From assembly GCA_019694595.1 (NCBI GenBank), contig JAIBBQ010000021.1:1-55755 (forward strand): a stretch of 55,755 nucleotides of DNA, read 5' to 3'. Shown here in pieces: positions 43,546-51,930 of this stretch. How positions within the stretch are numbered: the stretch's first letter is position 1; every line of letters starts with the position of its first letter. The stretch is from Myxococcaceae bacterium. GTDB lineage: Bacteria; Myxococcota; Myxococcia; Myxococcales; Myxococcaceae. Both the position numbers and the translations under genes were made by a program. A model generated the notes under the pieces. It made no database searches, had not been told where the DNA came from, and saw nothing but the letters and a program-made list of their open reading frames with translations.

Positions 43546-46029
43546 ATGCGTGTACTGCGGACACTGGCAGCTCTCGGAACGCTGGCGCTCTTCGCCGGCT
43601 GCGAGGGCTCCATCGACCCCGGGCAGATGAACTTCGAGCCCGGCGCGGGCGGCGGCGAGGGGCGGGGCAGTGGCTCCGGCACCGGCGGCGGCTTCGTCTT
43701 CCCGGGCGGCGGCGGCACCGGTTCGAGCAGCGGCGGCGGCGTGGCGGGCTCGGGCGGCGGCAACGGCACCACGCTCGTCGCGCCGAACTGCGACCCGGAG
43801 CAGTACCGCGGCATGGCGCTGGAGCAGATCGAAGCCCAGTTCACCAACACCGTGTACCCGACGATGATCCGCTTGGTCGGCGGCTGCCAGAGCTGCCACC
43901 TGCCGTCGGCGGGCCGGCTCTTCACGGTGAAGAGCGACGCGCAGCAGACCTTCTACGAGGCGCGCCAGGCGGGCTACTTCAAGGCGCAGCCGGGCAGCAT
44001 CCTGGACCGCCTGGTCACCACCGACACCTCGGCCACCATGCCGCGCGGCGGGCCGAAGTGGACCCAGGACGAGGTCAACGCGGTGGGCGCGGTGTCCTGC
44101 GCGCTGGTGGCGTACGAGAACTCCGGCGTGGTGCCCGCCGACGAGCAGTTCCCCCCGCAGCTGCTGCAGCCCTACACCGGGCCCGCGGTCGGCTCCTACG
44201 ACAACTCCTTCCTGCTGATGCCGCAGCTGCAGGCCAAGGTGAAGGCGGTCTTCAACGACGACTGGAAGCGCACGGGCGCCGACGGCGGTCTGGTGGACAA
44301 CTTCCAGAAGAACCTCTCGCTCTTCGGTGGCGTCGACTTCCAGACCAAGTTCACCGAGGCCCGCACCGCGACCCCCGAGTTCCTGCTCGGGCTCGACGCG
44401 CTGGCTCCCGACGTGTGCACCAGGGCGGTGGGCGGCAAGACCGGCCCCTTCACCGGGCTCGACCCGCTCGCGCCCATCGTCGACCTGCCGGCCTCGTCGA
44501 CGCGCGTGTACGAGGCGGAGGCGGCCGACGCGGGCGTGGTGGTCTCTCCCGCCACCGGCGCGGCCACCAAGCAGGCGACCGGCTACAACTTCTACACCAA
44601 CGGTGCGCTGCTCACGACGGTGACGCTCCCCGCCGGCAGCTACACGGTGAAGGTGAAGGCCAAGCCCACCATCGACACCGCGGGCAACGGCCCCAAGGTG
44701 GAAGTGAAGTTCGGCTCCCAGTCCGCCGGGGTGATGACCTTCACCGACACCACCCAGCTCACCGAGCAGTCGCTCACGCTCACCCTCGCGGCGGGCGGCG
44801 ACGTCCCGGTCTCGGTGGCCTTCATCAACGACTACGACAACCCGCCGCTGCCCCCGGCGCCGAGCGGCGACCGCAACGTCTTCATCGACAACTTCACCAT
44901 CGTGGGGCCGGCGGGCGTGGGCACCGGCACCACCCGCGAGACGGCGGCGCGCACCGCCATCAACACGCTCTACACCCGCATGCTCTACCGGCCGGCGACC
45001 GCGGCGGAGACCACCGCCACCTACGGCCTGCTCAAGGACCTCACCGCCCTGGGCACGCAGGGCGAGGCGTGGGGCGGCGTGTGCCAGGCGCTGGTGCAGC
45101 ACCCCGACTTCCTCTTCACCCTGCCGCCGTCGTTCGAGGTCACCACCGGCGCGGTGCACCAGCAGCTGCTCCTGGTGGACCTGGCGCTGCGGCTGACCGG
45201 CCGGCCGCCCAGCGCGGCGGAACTCACCGCGCTCTCGGGCGGCACCAAGACGCTGGGTGACTTGGTCGACCAGTACCTCGCGGGCACCGAGTTCCGCGAC
45301 TGGTACTTCGGCCGCATGCGGCTGCGCCTCGAGAGCCTGGGCACCGACGTCACCGACGAGCCCGCGCGGCTGTGGACGTACCTCGCGGTGACGGGCGAGC
45401 CGTTCCAGCACCTGCTCGACGGCGACTTCGGCGTCGACGTGAACTTCAACAAGGTCGCCCGGCCCGCGGAGCACGGCAAGTCGGGCCTGCTCACCATGAA
45501 GGGCTTCCTGAGCAACAAGCCGGGCCTGCCGCACTACAACTACTCGGCGCGCGTCTTCACCGACTTCATGGGCAGCATCTTCGAGGTGCCGCCCGAGGTG
45601 TTCGACCAGCGCGGCACCGCGACCGCCGCGTCCACCGTCGACCCCAAGAGCATCTGCTTCAGCTGCCACCAGAACCTGACCCCCCTGGCGCACCAGCGCC
45701 TGCGCTGGGACGACGACGGCAACTACCGCACCAACGACCCCGTCACCGGCGCGCCCATCGACGACAGCGACCGGGGCCTGGTGCCCAGCTACGCGTACAA
45801 GGGGCAGGGGCTGGCGGCCTTCGCGCAGAGCGCGGTGAAGAAGGAAGCCTTCATCCGCCGCACGCTGAACGCGCAGTACCGGCTGCTGCTCGGCCGCGAC
45901 ATGCGCTCGTCGGAAGACGAGCGCGACGTCTACAAGCAGCTGTGGGACATCACCGCCTCGAGCGGCGGGAACCTGAAGAGCATCCTCAAGACCATCGCCA
46001 CCTCGCGCCGCTACCAGAGGCTTCCATGA
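43546..46029 (+). CDS. Di-heme cytochrome/carbohydrate-binding lipoprotein (DUF1592-like)
   Basis: 827 aa, GAGGAG ribosome site, lipobox FAGC (Cys19), then a long Gly/Ser linker (30-75). CQSCH at 114-118 marks a cytochrome-like domain. Residues about 318-455 look like a carbohydrate-binding beta-sandwich (YEAEAADAG, TLPAGSYTVKVKA, FIDNFTIVG). The C-terminal third resembles domains of planctomycete-type DUF1592/DUF1588 proteins (LYTRMLYRPATAAETTATYGLLKD, HPDFLFTLP, SGLLTMKGFLSN) and holds CFSCH at 704-708. Its stop overlaps the ATG of the Tat-exported DUF1501-type gene. Role unknown; perhaps surface polysaccharide or redox chemistry. Confidence 0.82.
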   Translation: MRVLRTLAALGTLALFAGCEGSIDPGQMNFEPGAGGGEGRGSGSGTGGGFVFPGGGGTGSSSGGGVAGSGGGNGTTLVAPNCDPEQYRGMALEQIEAQFTNTVYPTMIRLVGGCQSCHLPSAGRLFTVKSDAQQTFYEARQAGYFKAQPGSILDRLVTTDTSATMPRGGPKWTQDEVNAVGAVSCALVAYENSGVVPADEQFPPQLLQPYTGPAVGSYDNSFLLMPQLQAKVKAVFNDDWKRTGADGGLVDNFQKNLSLFGGVDFQTKFTEARTATPEFLLGLDALAPDVCTRAVGGKTGPFTGLDPLAPIVDLPASSTRVYEAEAADAGVVVSPATGAATKQATGYNFYTNGALLTTVTLPAGSYTVKVKAKPTIDTAGNGPKVEVKFGSQSAGVMTFTDTTQLTEQSLTLTLAAGGDVPVSVAFINDYDNPPLPPAPSGDRNVFIDNFTIVGPAGVGTGTTRETAARTAINTLYTRMLYRPATAAETTATYGLLKDLTALGTQGEAWGGVCQALVQHPDFLFTLPPSFEVTTGAVHQQLLLVDLALRLTGRPPSAAELTALSGGTKTLGDLVDQYLAGTEFRDWYFGRMRLRLESLGTDVTDEPARLWTYLAVTGEPFQHLLDGDFGVDVNFNKVARPAEHGKSGLLTMKGFLSNKPGLPHYNYSARVFTDFMGSIFEVPPEVFDQRGTATAASTVDPKSICFSCHQNLTPLAHQRLRWDDDGNYRTNDPVTGAPIDDSDRGLVPSYAYKGQGLAAFAQSAVKKEAFIRRTLNAQYRLLLGRDMRSSEDERDVYKQLWDITASSGGNLKSILKTIATSRRYQRLP

Positions 46030-47705
46030 AGCGTCGTTCCTTCCTCGCAGGCGCCGCCGCGGGCTCGGCCATCGGCGTGCTCGACTGGCTCGGCTGGTTC
46101 CGCTCCTTCGGCGTGCCGGGCACCGCGAAGTCCCTGGGCATCGCCGAGGCGGTGGCGCAGGCCGCGGCCACTCCGCGCTTCCTCATCTACTGGTTCCAGG
46201 AAGGCGGCTGGGACAGCTACAGCATGTTCGGGCCGCTGGCGACGCCGCAGCACGCCACCACCGCGTACGCGGCCGGCACCCTGCACCCGAGCCCGGAGTG
46301 GAGCAACCAGTTCTACCGGCCGGTCAACTACCTGCTCGACGCCACCCACCAGGCGCCCACCACCACCGGCAACATCACCCACGGCTACCTCGCGGCCGAC
46401 GCGGGCTCGCTGCTGAACGACCTCGCGGTGGTCTCGTCGCACGACGGCTCGACGTTCCACTCCGGGAGCCGCTGGGAGTACCACTACGGCAAGTACTCGA
46501 CGTACGCGGCGCTCTCGGCGAAGCGCGGCACCGACGAGCGCTCGGTGCTGCACGCCTTCTGCGAGGCGTACGGCCAGAGCTACCCGCTGGCGCACGTCGC
46601 CTGGCACCGCTGGCTGTCCGACGGCGAGCTGTCGGAGCCGACGTACCCGGAAGGCACCGGCTACTACGAGAAGCTGGGGCCGGCCTGGGGCCACACCACC
46701 TACGGCCGCACGCCGGTGGAGATGCGCAACCGCCTGCAGAGCCTCACCGGGGTCACCGCGGGCGCGAAGGCGGCGCGGATCCGCACCTTCGTCGACGACC
46801 TGCACAACAACTTCATCAAGGACCACAACTCGGAGTCGGTGAAGGCCTTCGACTCGGCGGTGAAGATTCACCGGCAGCTCACCGGCGGCGTGCAGGTGGT
46901 GGTGGACCCCAACACCATGTTCACCGACCCGACGCTGCGCGCGGAGTTCGGCGTGGCGGCGGCCGACGAGACCACCAACGCCACCAGCGTCAACGGCAAC
47001 CCGGCGCGGTCCAAGGACTCGCCGATGACCAACGTGCAGGCGCTGATGACGTACGAGCTGATGACCAAGGGCCTGTCGTGCGGGTTCTGGATCGAGAACC
47101 GGCAGATCCGCGGGTTCGACACCCACCGCGACCGCAAGGCGATCCTCAACGCCAAGGGTCAGAACGACCAGCTCAACTCGATGAAGCGCGACCTCTGGAA
47201 GCCGCTCAACGCGCTGGTGAACCGGCTGAAGACGACCCAGCTCGGCACCACCGGGAAGAGCTTCTGGGACTCGACCACCATCGTCCTCTGCTCGGAGATG
47301 GGCCGCACCATGCAGGGCGACGTGACCGACATCCTCGCCAAGAGCGAGGACGACGCTGCGAAGTACACGGAGATCATGGACCAGGACTGCTGCCAGCACT
47401 GGAAGGTGAGCTCCGCGGCCTTCCTGGGCGGCACGGTGAAGCCCAACGTGCAGTACGGCAAGGTCGGCACCACCACGCTGCGCGGCATCCCGCTCGACCC
47501 GAACACCGGCGCGCTGGACCCGGCGTTCGACCCGGTGACCGGCGTGCAGAAGGCGGGCACCACCCCCAACCCGAACTGCGTGGTGAGCGACGCGGGGCAC
47601 GTCTACTCGACGGCGCTGTACCTGAGCGGGCTCGACCCGGCGGCGCTGAAGACGGCGGGCAAGGGGCGCAACAACCGCCCGCCGCTCAAGTTCGTCGCCA
47701 AGTGA
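46026..47705 (+). CDS. Tat-exported DUF1501-type protein
   Basis: 559 aa, coupled to the upstream gene (ATGA). The N-terminus MKRRSFLAGAAAGSAIG is a twin-arginine signal, so it is probably folded in the cytoplasm with a cofactor or metal before export. The body has FLIYWFQEGGWDSYSMFGP (residues about 51-69) and STTIVLCSEMGRTMQGD (about 418-434), the two strands that in DUF1501/alkaline-phosphatase-like proteins carry metal ligands, plus RGFDTHRD and a Cys pair DQDCCQHW (about 456). DUF1501 proteins nearly always sit next to large cytochrome-domain partners; this pair follows that rule. Substrate not established. Confidence 0.82.
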   Translation: MKRRSFLAGAAAGSAIGVLDWLGWFRSFGVPGTAKSLGIAEAVAQAAATPRFLIYWFQEGGWDSYSMFGPLATPQHATTAYAAGTLHPSPEWSNQFYRPVNYLLDATHQAPTTTGNITHGYLAADAGSLLNDLAVVSSHDGSTFHSGSRWEYHYGKYSTYAALSAKRGTDERSVLHAFCEAYGQSYPLAHVAWHRWLSDGELSEPTYPEGTGYYEKLGPAWGHTTYGRTPVEMRNRLQSLTGVTAGAKAARIRTFVDDLHNNFIKDHNSESVKAFDSAVKIHRQLTGGVQVVVDPNTMFTDPTLRAEFGVAAADETTNATSVNGNPARSKDSPMTNVQALMTYELMTKGLSCGFWIENRQIRGFDTHRDRKAILNAKGQNDQLNSMKRDLWKPLNALVNRLKTTQLGTTGKSFWDSTTIVLCSEMGRTMQGDVTDILAKSEDDAAKYTEIMDQDCCQHWKVSSAAFLGGTVKPNVQYGKVGTTTLRGIPLDPNTGALDPAFDPVTGVQKAGTTPNPNCVVSDAGHVYSTALYLSGLDPAALKTAGKGRNNRPPLKFVAK

Positions 47706-47720
47706 GGCGGGCCTGCCGCG

Positions 47721-48137
47721 CTACGGGTAGTAGCGCGCCTCGAGGACGTTGCCGTCGAGGTCGAGGAAGTAGAACGCCTCGGGCGCCGAGCCGCGCGCGC
47801 CATACGAGTTGGCGATGGTGGGCGACATCTGGACCGCGGCGTCGGTCAGCCGCCGCTGCAGCGCGCCGTAGGCCGCACGGTCCATCGCCAGGCAGAGGTG
47901 GCTGACGCGGTTCCCGCACGCCCCTTCGCCTCCGAACATGGAGTCGAACAGCGGTGCGGCGGAGCGGGGCATCAGGTCGATGATGGAGTTCGGCCCGGCG
48001 CGCACGCTGGGGAAGGGGACCTGCTCGGCGCGGAACTCGGCGGCCCGGACGCCTTCCAGCCCCACCACCGTCTCGTAGAACGCGAGCGCGCGCAGCTGGT
48101 CTTCCACCCAGAGCACCACGTGGTCGATGCCGTTCAT
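47721..48137 (-). CDS. VOC (glyoxalase-fold) family protein
   Basis: 138 aa from ATG 48137 with AGGAG upstream. Typical double beta-alpha-beta-beta-beta layout: MNGIDHVVLWVEDQLRALAFYETVVGLEG, VSHLCLAMD in the middle and FYFLDLDGNVLEARYY at the end. Metal-ligand candidates are His6, His (VSHLC) and Glu (VLEAR). The group includes glyoxalases, fosfomycin-type transferases and dioxygenases; the substrate cannot be inferred. Convergent with the DUF1501 gene (15 bp apart) and divergent from the GIDE-domain gene. Confidence 0.88.
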   Translation of the reverse strand: MNGIDHVVLWVEDQLRALAFYETVVGLEGVRAAEFRAEQVPFPSVRAGPNSIIDLMPRSAAPLFDSMFGGEGACGNRVSHLCLAMDRAAYGALQRRLTDAAVQMSPTIANSYGARGSAPEAFYFLDLDGNVLEARYYP

Positions 48138-48252
48138 GTGCGTCGCTCCTGGTGGCCCGCGAAAGCGGTCTGCACTGTACCCGACGCCGTGGACGGTGGA
48201 CCTCGAGCCCGAGCGCGCTACGGTGCCGCCCCGCACGCAAGAGGGGGCTGAC

Positions 48253-48969
48253 ATGTTCGCGGTCATCATCGCGGTGGTGCTCATCGGAGTCGGCGCGGTC
48301 ATCATCTATTCCGGGGTGACCGCGGGGCAGCGGCTCAAGGTCATCTCCGACACGCCCACCACGCCGGTGTCCCAGCTCACCTCGGGCGCGGTGGAGGTGA
48401 AGGGGCGGGTGACGCTGATGGGGCCGGGCGTGGTGAGCCCGCTGTCGAAGACGCCGTGCGTGCTCTTCCGCTTCGAGGTGCAGGAGTGGAAGCAGAACGG
48501 GCGTCACGGCCACTGGCACACGGTCATCAACGACCTGCAGGACGGCGGCCTGGGCCTCGACGACGGCAGCGGCAAGGTCCGCGTGCACGCGCGCGAGGCA
48601 GAGCTGCTCCTGGACACCGATGCGCACGCCAAGTCGGGCACCTTCAACTCGGCCTCGCCCGAGCTCGAGGCGACGATGCAGGCGTACGGGCGGTCCACCA
48701 AGGGGTGGGTCTTCAACAAGGGCCTCAAGTACTCGGAGACGATGCTGCAGCAGGGCGACGAGCTCTACGCGCTGGGCGCGGTGCTGAGTGCGCCCGAGGG
48801 CGGCTGGGAGCTGCGCAAGGGCGCGGCGTCGCCGTACTTCATCGTCTCCGACTGGGGCGAGGAGCGGCTCCTCAAGCACTTCGCGGGCTCGCGCGTCTGG
48901 CGCTTCCTCGGCGGTGGCGCGCTGCTCGTCGCGGGGCTGGCGGTCGCGGTGCTGCTCGTGCCGCACTGA
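48253..48969 (+). CDS. GIDE-domain membrane protein
   Basis: 238 aa. Membrane helices at the N-terminus (about 2-22) and C-terminus (about 217-236). Between them is a domain with the outline of GIDE/BAM, known from the mitochondrial E3 ligase MULAN: VEVKGRVTLMGPGVVSPLSKTPCVLFRFEVQEW, WHTVINDLQDGGLGLDDGSGKVRVH, and LKYSETMLQQGDELYALGAV. There is no RING finger, so it is not a ubiquitin ligase. Bacterial GIDE proteins are of unknown function, and several occur near stress or membrane genes. Isolated here. Confidence 0.78.
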   Translation: MFAVIIAVVLIGVGAVIIYSGVTAGQRLKVISDTPTTPVSQLTSGAVEVKGRVTLMGPGVVSPLSKTPCVLFRFEVQEWKQNGRHGHWHTVINDLQDGGLGLDDGSGKVRVHAREAELLLDTDAHAKSGTFNSASPELEATMQAYGRSTKGWVFNKGLKYSETMLQQGDELYALGAVLSAPEGGWELRKGAASPYFIVSDWGEERLLKHFAGSRVWRFLGGGALLVAGLAVAVLLVPH

Positions 48970-49041
48970 GCGCTTTGGTCTGGGCGCCCCGGCGCGTGTA
49001 GAAGGCGCGGGCGGGGCCGGCCGGTGAAGGAGACGGGTGTG

Positions 49042-49857
49042 ATGACTGCGCGCAAGGCGGCTGTCCTCGGTGTGGTGCTGGGCTTCGCCCTCGCGGCCGC
49101 GCCGTCGTGTGGCAACGGGAAGCCGCCAGGCAGCTGCACCACGAGCAACTGTGCGGGCTGCTGCAGCGGCACCCAGTGCGTGACGCCCACCTCCGACGCC
49201 GCGTGCGGCCAGAACGGCACCACGTGCCAGGCGTGCACCAACGGCGCGGTGTGCATGGGCGGCAGCTGCCAGGGCGGCAGCGGCGGTGGCTCGGGCAGCT
49301 CCGGGGGCGGGAGCGCGGGCGGCGGGAGTCCTTCGGTGTGCAACACCTGCCGGACCTCGAGCGGCCAGTGCGCCCTGGCCTCCAGCGTCTCGAGCTGCGG
49401 CACCGACGGCGGCTTCTGCCGCACCTGCCAGGCCGAGGAGTACTGCATCGGGGGTGTGTGTCAGCCGCCGAGCTGCACGCCGGCGAACTGCGCGGACGGC
49501 TGCTGCGTGGGCACGGCCTGCGTGCGCCAGCAGAGCAACACCCAGTGCGGCCTGAACGGCAAGACGTGCAGTGACTGCATGACGGGCACGTGCAACGCCG
49601 ATGCAGGGACCTGCGTCGCGCCTCCGCCGGACGCGGGCGGCATCACCGTCGATGACGCGGGCATTCCCACGTACCCGGACGGCGGGCTCGTGGGCTGCAG
49701 TGCGCAGATGCCCTGCGTGGTGGGGTGCTGCATCGACCCGATCGGCTTCTGCATCATCGGCAACAACGACATCTTCTGCGGTGGTCCCGGCACGGTATGC
49801 GACTACTGCGCGGGCTCCGGGAGGACCTGCAACCTCACCTCGCTGACGTGCCAGTAG
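49042..49857 (+). CDS. Cysteine-rich lipoprotein
   Basis: 271 aa. ATG 49042 is preferred over GTG 49024 because AAGGAG lies 9 nt upstream. Signal peptide with a lipobox-like APSC (Cys23), then repeated modules of the form C-x(4)-C-x(2)-CC-x(4)-C ... C-x(6)-C-x(2)-C (CTTSNCAGCCSGTQC, CTPANCADGCCVGTAC, CSAQMPCVVGCC), separated by a Gly/Ser linker. The spacing repeats about four times, suggesting disulfide-knotted units on the cell surface. No catalytic motif. It is related in style to the 18130-19164 lipoprotein. Confidence 0.82.
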   Translation: MTARKAAVLGVVLGFALAAAPSCGNGKPPGSCTTSNCAGCCSGTQCVTPTSDAACGQNGTTCQACTNGAVCMGGSCQGGSGGGSGSSGGGSAGGGSPSVCNTCRTSSGQCALASSVSSCGTDGGFCRTCQAEEYCIGGVCQPPSCTPANCADGCCVGTACVRQQSNTQCGLNGKTCSDCMTGTCNADAGTCVAPPPDAGGITVDDAGIPTYPDGGLVGCSAQMPCVVGCCIDPIGFCIIGNNDIFCGGPGTVCDYCAGSGRTCNLTSLTCQ

Positions 49858-49937
49858 CAGGACACACCACCCCGGGTTGACCCTCGTGGTGCGCGGTCGG
49901 GTGCAGCTTTTCTCGCGCCCCGTGCGCTGACGTTCCG

Positions 49938-49956
49938 GTGACGCGAAGGGCGTCAC
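49938..49956. terminator. Hairpin GTGACGC-N5-GCGTCAC after the Cys-rich lipoprotein gene
   Basis: Perfect 7-bp stem with a 5-nt loop, about 80 bp after the stop at 49857 in a 217-bp gap. No T-tract follows, so termination is only one possibility; operator use is another. Nothing else gene-like is seen in the gap. Confidence 0.35.
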
Positions 49957-50074
49957 GCACTGCGAAACCGACGACTCGGGCGTGCGCGTCGCAGGCGCGC
50001 GGGGGCTCCACCGCGAAAGTGGGCGGATCCGTTCGGGGTGGGGCGTGGAGCCGTTCTTGCTCCTCACGGCCGCC

Positions 50075-50821
50075 ATGACCCAAGCCATGCGGTGGTGGGG
50101 CACCCTGGGGTTCGGCGTCGCGCTCTTCACGGCGGTCCCGGGGTGGGCCGAAGGTGGGACGTTCTCGGAGGACGGGGCGAACGCGGCGGCGACGACGCCG
50201 GAGCTGCAGCAGGTCCCGGAAGACACGAGCTCGAAGTGGAGCTGGGAGTTCACCTTCGGCTTCGCCGCGGCGGTGCGGGCGGAGGCGCGGGCGGGCTACG
50301 TCCTCACCGGCGGGGGCGACGCCCTGCCGCCTGGCACCGGTGGGCTGGTGAGCTCGCTCAAGCAGGCGCCGTACGACCGGGTGTGGGTGAACGGCCCGGC
50401 GTGGGAGCTGCGCACCACGCTCAAGCACGTGCGGATGACGGTGGGGCTGCACAAGCCGTTCGCGGTGCTGGGGCCGGGCGACGTGCTGGTGGGCGAGGTC
50501 ATCGATGGCCAGGAGCGGCAGGTCGGGGCGCGCGCGCTGTCGCTGCTCGAGCTGCGGCTGGGCCTCGGGGGCGAGTACACCTTCGGAAAGGTGACGCCCT
50601 TCCTGGACATGGTGGGCGACGTGCAGTGGGCCTGGCTGGACCTCACGGTGGACGGGGTGCCGGCGGCGTTCCGCGCGGTGTCCTTCGGCTACGCGCTGCG
50701 CGGCGGCGCGCGGGTGGCGCTCGACGAGCACTTCTTCGTCTCCGCGAGTGCCGAGGTGGGCGTGATCGGCCCGGTGCGCTTCGGCGGTCAGCTCGTGGTG
50801 GGCTTCAACTTCGGGTCCTGA
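50075..50821 (+). CDS. Outer-membrane beta-barrel-like exported protein
   Basis: 248 aa from ATG 50075; ATG 50087 and GTG 50045 are other options. Signal peptide MRWWGTLGFGVALFTAVPGWA. The mature part alternates polar and hydrophobic residues in strands (WSWEFTFGFAAAVRAEARAGYVL, LLELRLGLGGEYTFGKVTPFLDMVGDVQWAWLDLTV, VSFGYALRGGARVALDEHFFVSASAEVG) and ends in VVGFNFGS, as in small barrels. Probably an outer-membrane protein of 8-10 strands. Its 3' end overlaps the convergent INSIG-like gene by 34 bp. Confidence 0.72.
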   Translation: MTQAMRWWGTLGFGVALFTAVPGWAEGGTFSEDGANAAATTPELQQVPEDTSSKWSWEFTFGFAAAVRAEARAGYVLTGGGDALPPGTGGLVSSLKQAPYDRVWVNGPAWELRTTLKHVRMTVGLHKPFAVLGPGDVLVGEVIDGQERQVGARALSLLELRLGLGGEYTFGKVTPFLDMVGDVQWAWLDLTVDGVPAAFRAVSFGYALRGGARVALDEHFFVSASAEVGVIGPVRFGGQLVVGFNFGS

Positions 50822-51363
50822 CCGGCGAGCTGCTTGGCGAGAGTGCCCAGCGCGCTGGCGGCGCAGAAGTAGAGCGGGGGAATCCACAGCGCGACGCCGT
50901 CGAGGCCCACGTCGCGGTGGAAGAAGAAGCCGGCGCGCACCAGGGTGTGTTCGACGAGCCAGCCGCCGAGGCCGGTCAGCGCCGCGGCGCCGAGTCCGAG
51001 CGCGCTGCGGTCGGTGGCGCCCCAGCTCACGGCGAAGAAGGTGAGGAGGAGCGCGGCCATGGGCAGCTCTCCGATGCGCCAGAAGCCGCTCAGCGCGTAG
51101 CCCACGACGAAGAGGGCCATGGAGAGCGCGGCCTGGCGCGCGGTGGGCGTGCGGGTGGGGAGAAAGCGCTCGGTGAGGAGCCGGCCTCCGCCGATGGCGA
51201 CCGCGGCGCCGCAGAAGAGGGGAACGACCCACCACTCGGCGAGCCACAGCTGGGGGTGGGGATACCAGGTGGCGCCGCTGTGGGTGTGGAGCCCGTCGAG
51301 GAGCGGCCCCACGGTGGCGCCGAGGCCGGCGAGGACGACGAGGGCGCGCGCTGGGCCTTGCAT
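50788..51363 (-). CDS. INSIG-like integral membrane protein
   Basis: 191 aa with about six membrane helices. It shows strong similarity in order and sequence to insulin-induced-gene (INSIG) proteins: AEWWVVPLFCGAAVAIGG aligns with the SWWVPPCCGTASAVIG region, ATDRSALGLGAAALTGL with TFDRSRSGFGLGVGIAFLA, and LWIPPLYFCAASALGTLAKQLAG with [22 protein letters not shown]. In animals INSIG binds oxysterols and retains SCAP or HMG-CoA reductase in the ER. Bacterial members of the family are known only as sequences. No sterol gene is nearby. Alignment is by eye from memory. Confidence 0.75.
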   Translation of the reverse strand: MQGPARALVVLAGLGATVGPLLDGLHTHSGATWYPHPQLWLAEWWVVPLFCGAAVAIGGGRLLTERFLPTRTPTARQAALSMALFVVGYALSGFWRIGELPMAALLLTFFAVSWGATDRSALGLGAAALTGLGGWLVEHTLVRAGFFFHRDVGLDGVALWIPPLYFCAASALGTLAKQLAGQDPKLKPTTS

Positions 51364-51397
51364 CGAGGGTGGACTCTGCCACGGTGGCGCGCACGCG

Positions 51398-51904
51398 ATG
51401 GCGCTCTCCGCTCAAGGCAAGGCCGTGCTCGAGCGGCTGCGCGCGCTCAAGCTGCTCCAGGGGCGGGGGCAGGCCGACGGGCTCCTGCGGCTCTGTCACA
51501 AGGGCCGGCTCAAGGGCGGGCTGTCGATTGCGCTCTCGGTGACGCCGGACGAGGCGGTCGGCGCGCTGACGCACGCGATGGACGCGCGCGGCTTCCGGGT
51601 GCTCGACGTGCGCGGCCGCTTCCCGATGCAGCTGCACGTCGCGGTGGGGAAGCTCGAGGAGAAGTGGGAGGTCGAAGGTCTCGAGGGCCTGGTGCACAAC
51701 CTCAACGACCTCTACCGGGGCGACGGCGGGACCAAGCGCATCGTGGTGCTGGGCGAGTGGGAAGACATGCTGCAGCTGTGGTGCGTGTCGCGCGAGGCGC
51801 TCGAGGTGCTGCAGCGCGAGCGCTGGTTCGAGATCCGCAACTGGAACTCCGTCTTCGCGTCGCCCGCTGCGCAAGACGACGACGCCTCGTCCGACCGGGA
51901 CTGA
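51398..51904 (+). CDS. Hypothetical soluble protein (168 aa)
   Basis: 168 aa, ATG 51398, in a short gap after the divergent INSIG-like gene. Helical N-terminus (SAQGKAVLERLRALKLLQG), then an alternating beta/alpha part (LSIALSVTPDEAVGALTHAMDARGF, FPMQLHVAVGKLEEKWEVEG, KRIVVLGEWEDMLQLWCVSREAL) and an acidic tail (AAQDDDASSDRD). No signal peptide or known domain; a regulator- or chaperone-like size. It ends 26 bp from the convergent GGDEF gene. Confidence 0.72.
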   Translation: MALSAQGKAVLERLRALKLLQGRGQADGLLRLCHKGRLKGGLSIALSVTPDEAVGALTHAMDARGFRVLDVRGRFPMQLHVAVGKLEEKWEVEGLEGLVHNLNDLYRGDGGTKRIVVLGEWEDMLQLWCVSREALEVLQRERWFEIRNWNSVFASPAAQDDDASSDRD

Positions 51905-51930
51905 CGGGCGCCAGCCGGACTTCGGCGCCT

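Noticed and set aside
50075-50821. Toxin-antitoxin or secreted effector in the barrel/INSIG pair
   Set aside because: The genes converge and overlap only at their ends; sizes and motifs do not match toxin-antitoxin families.
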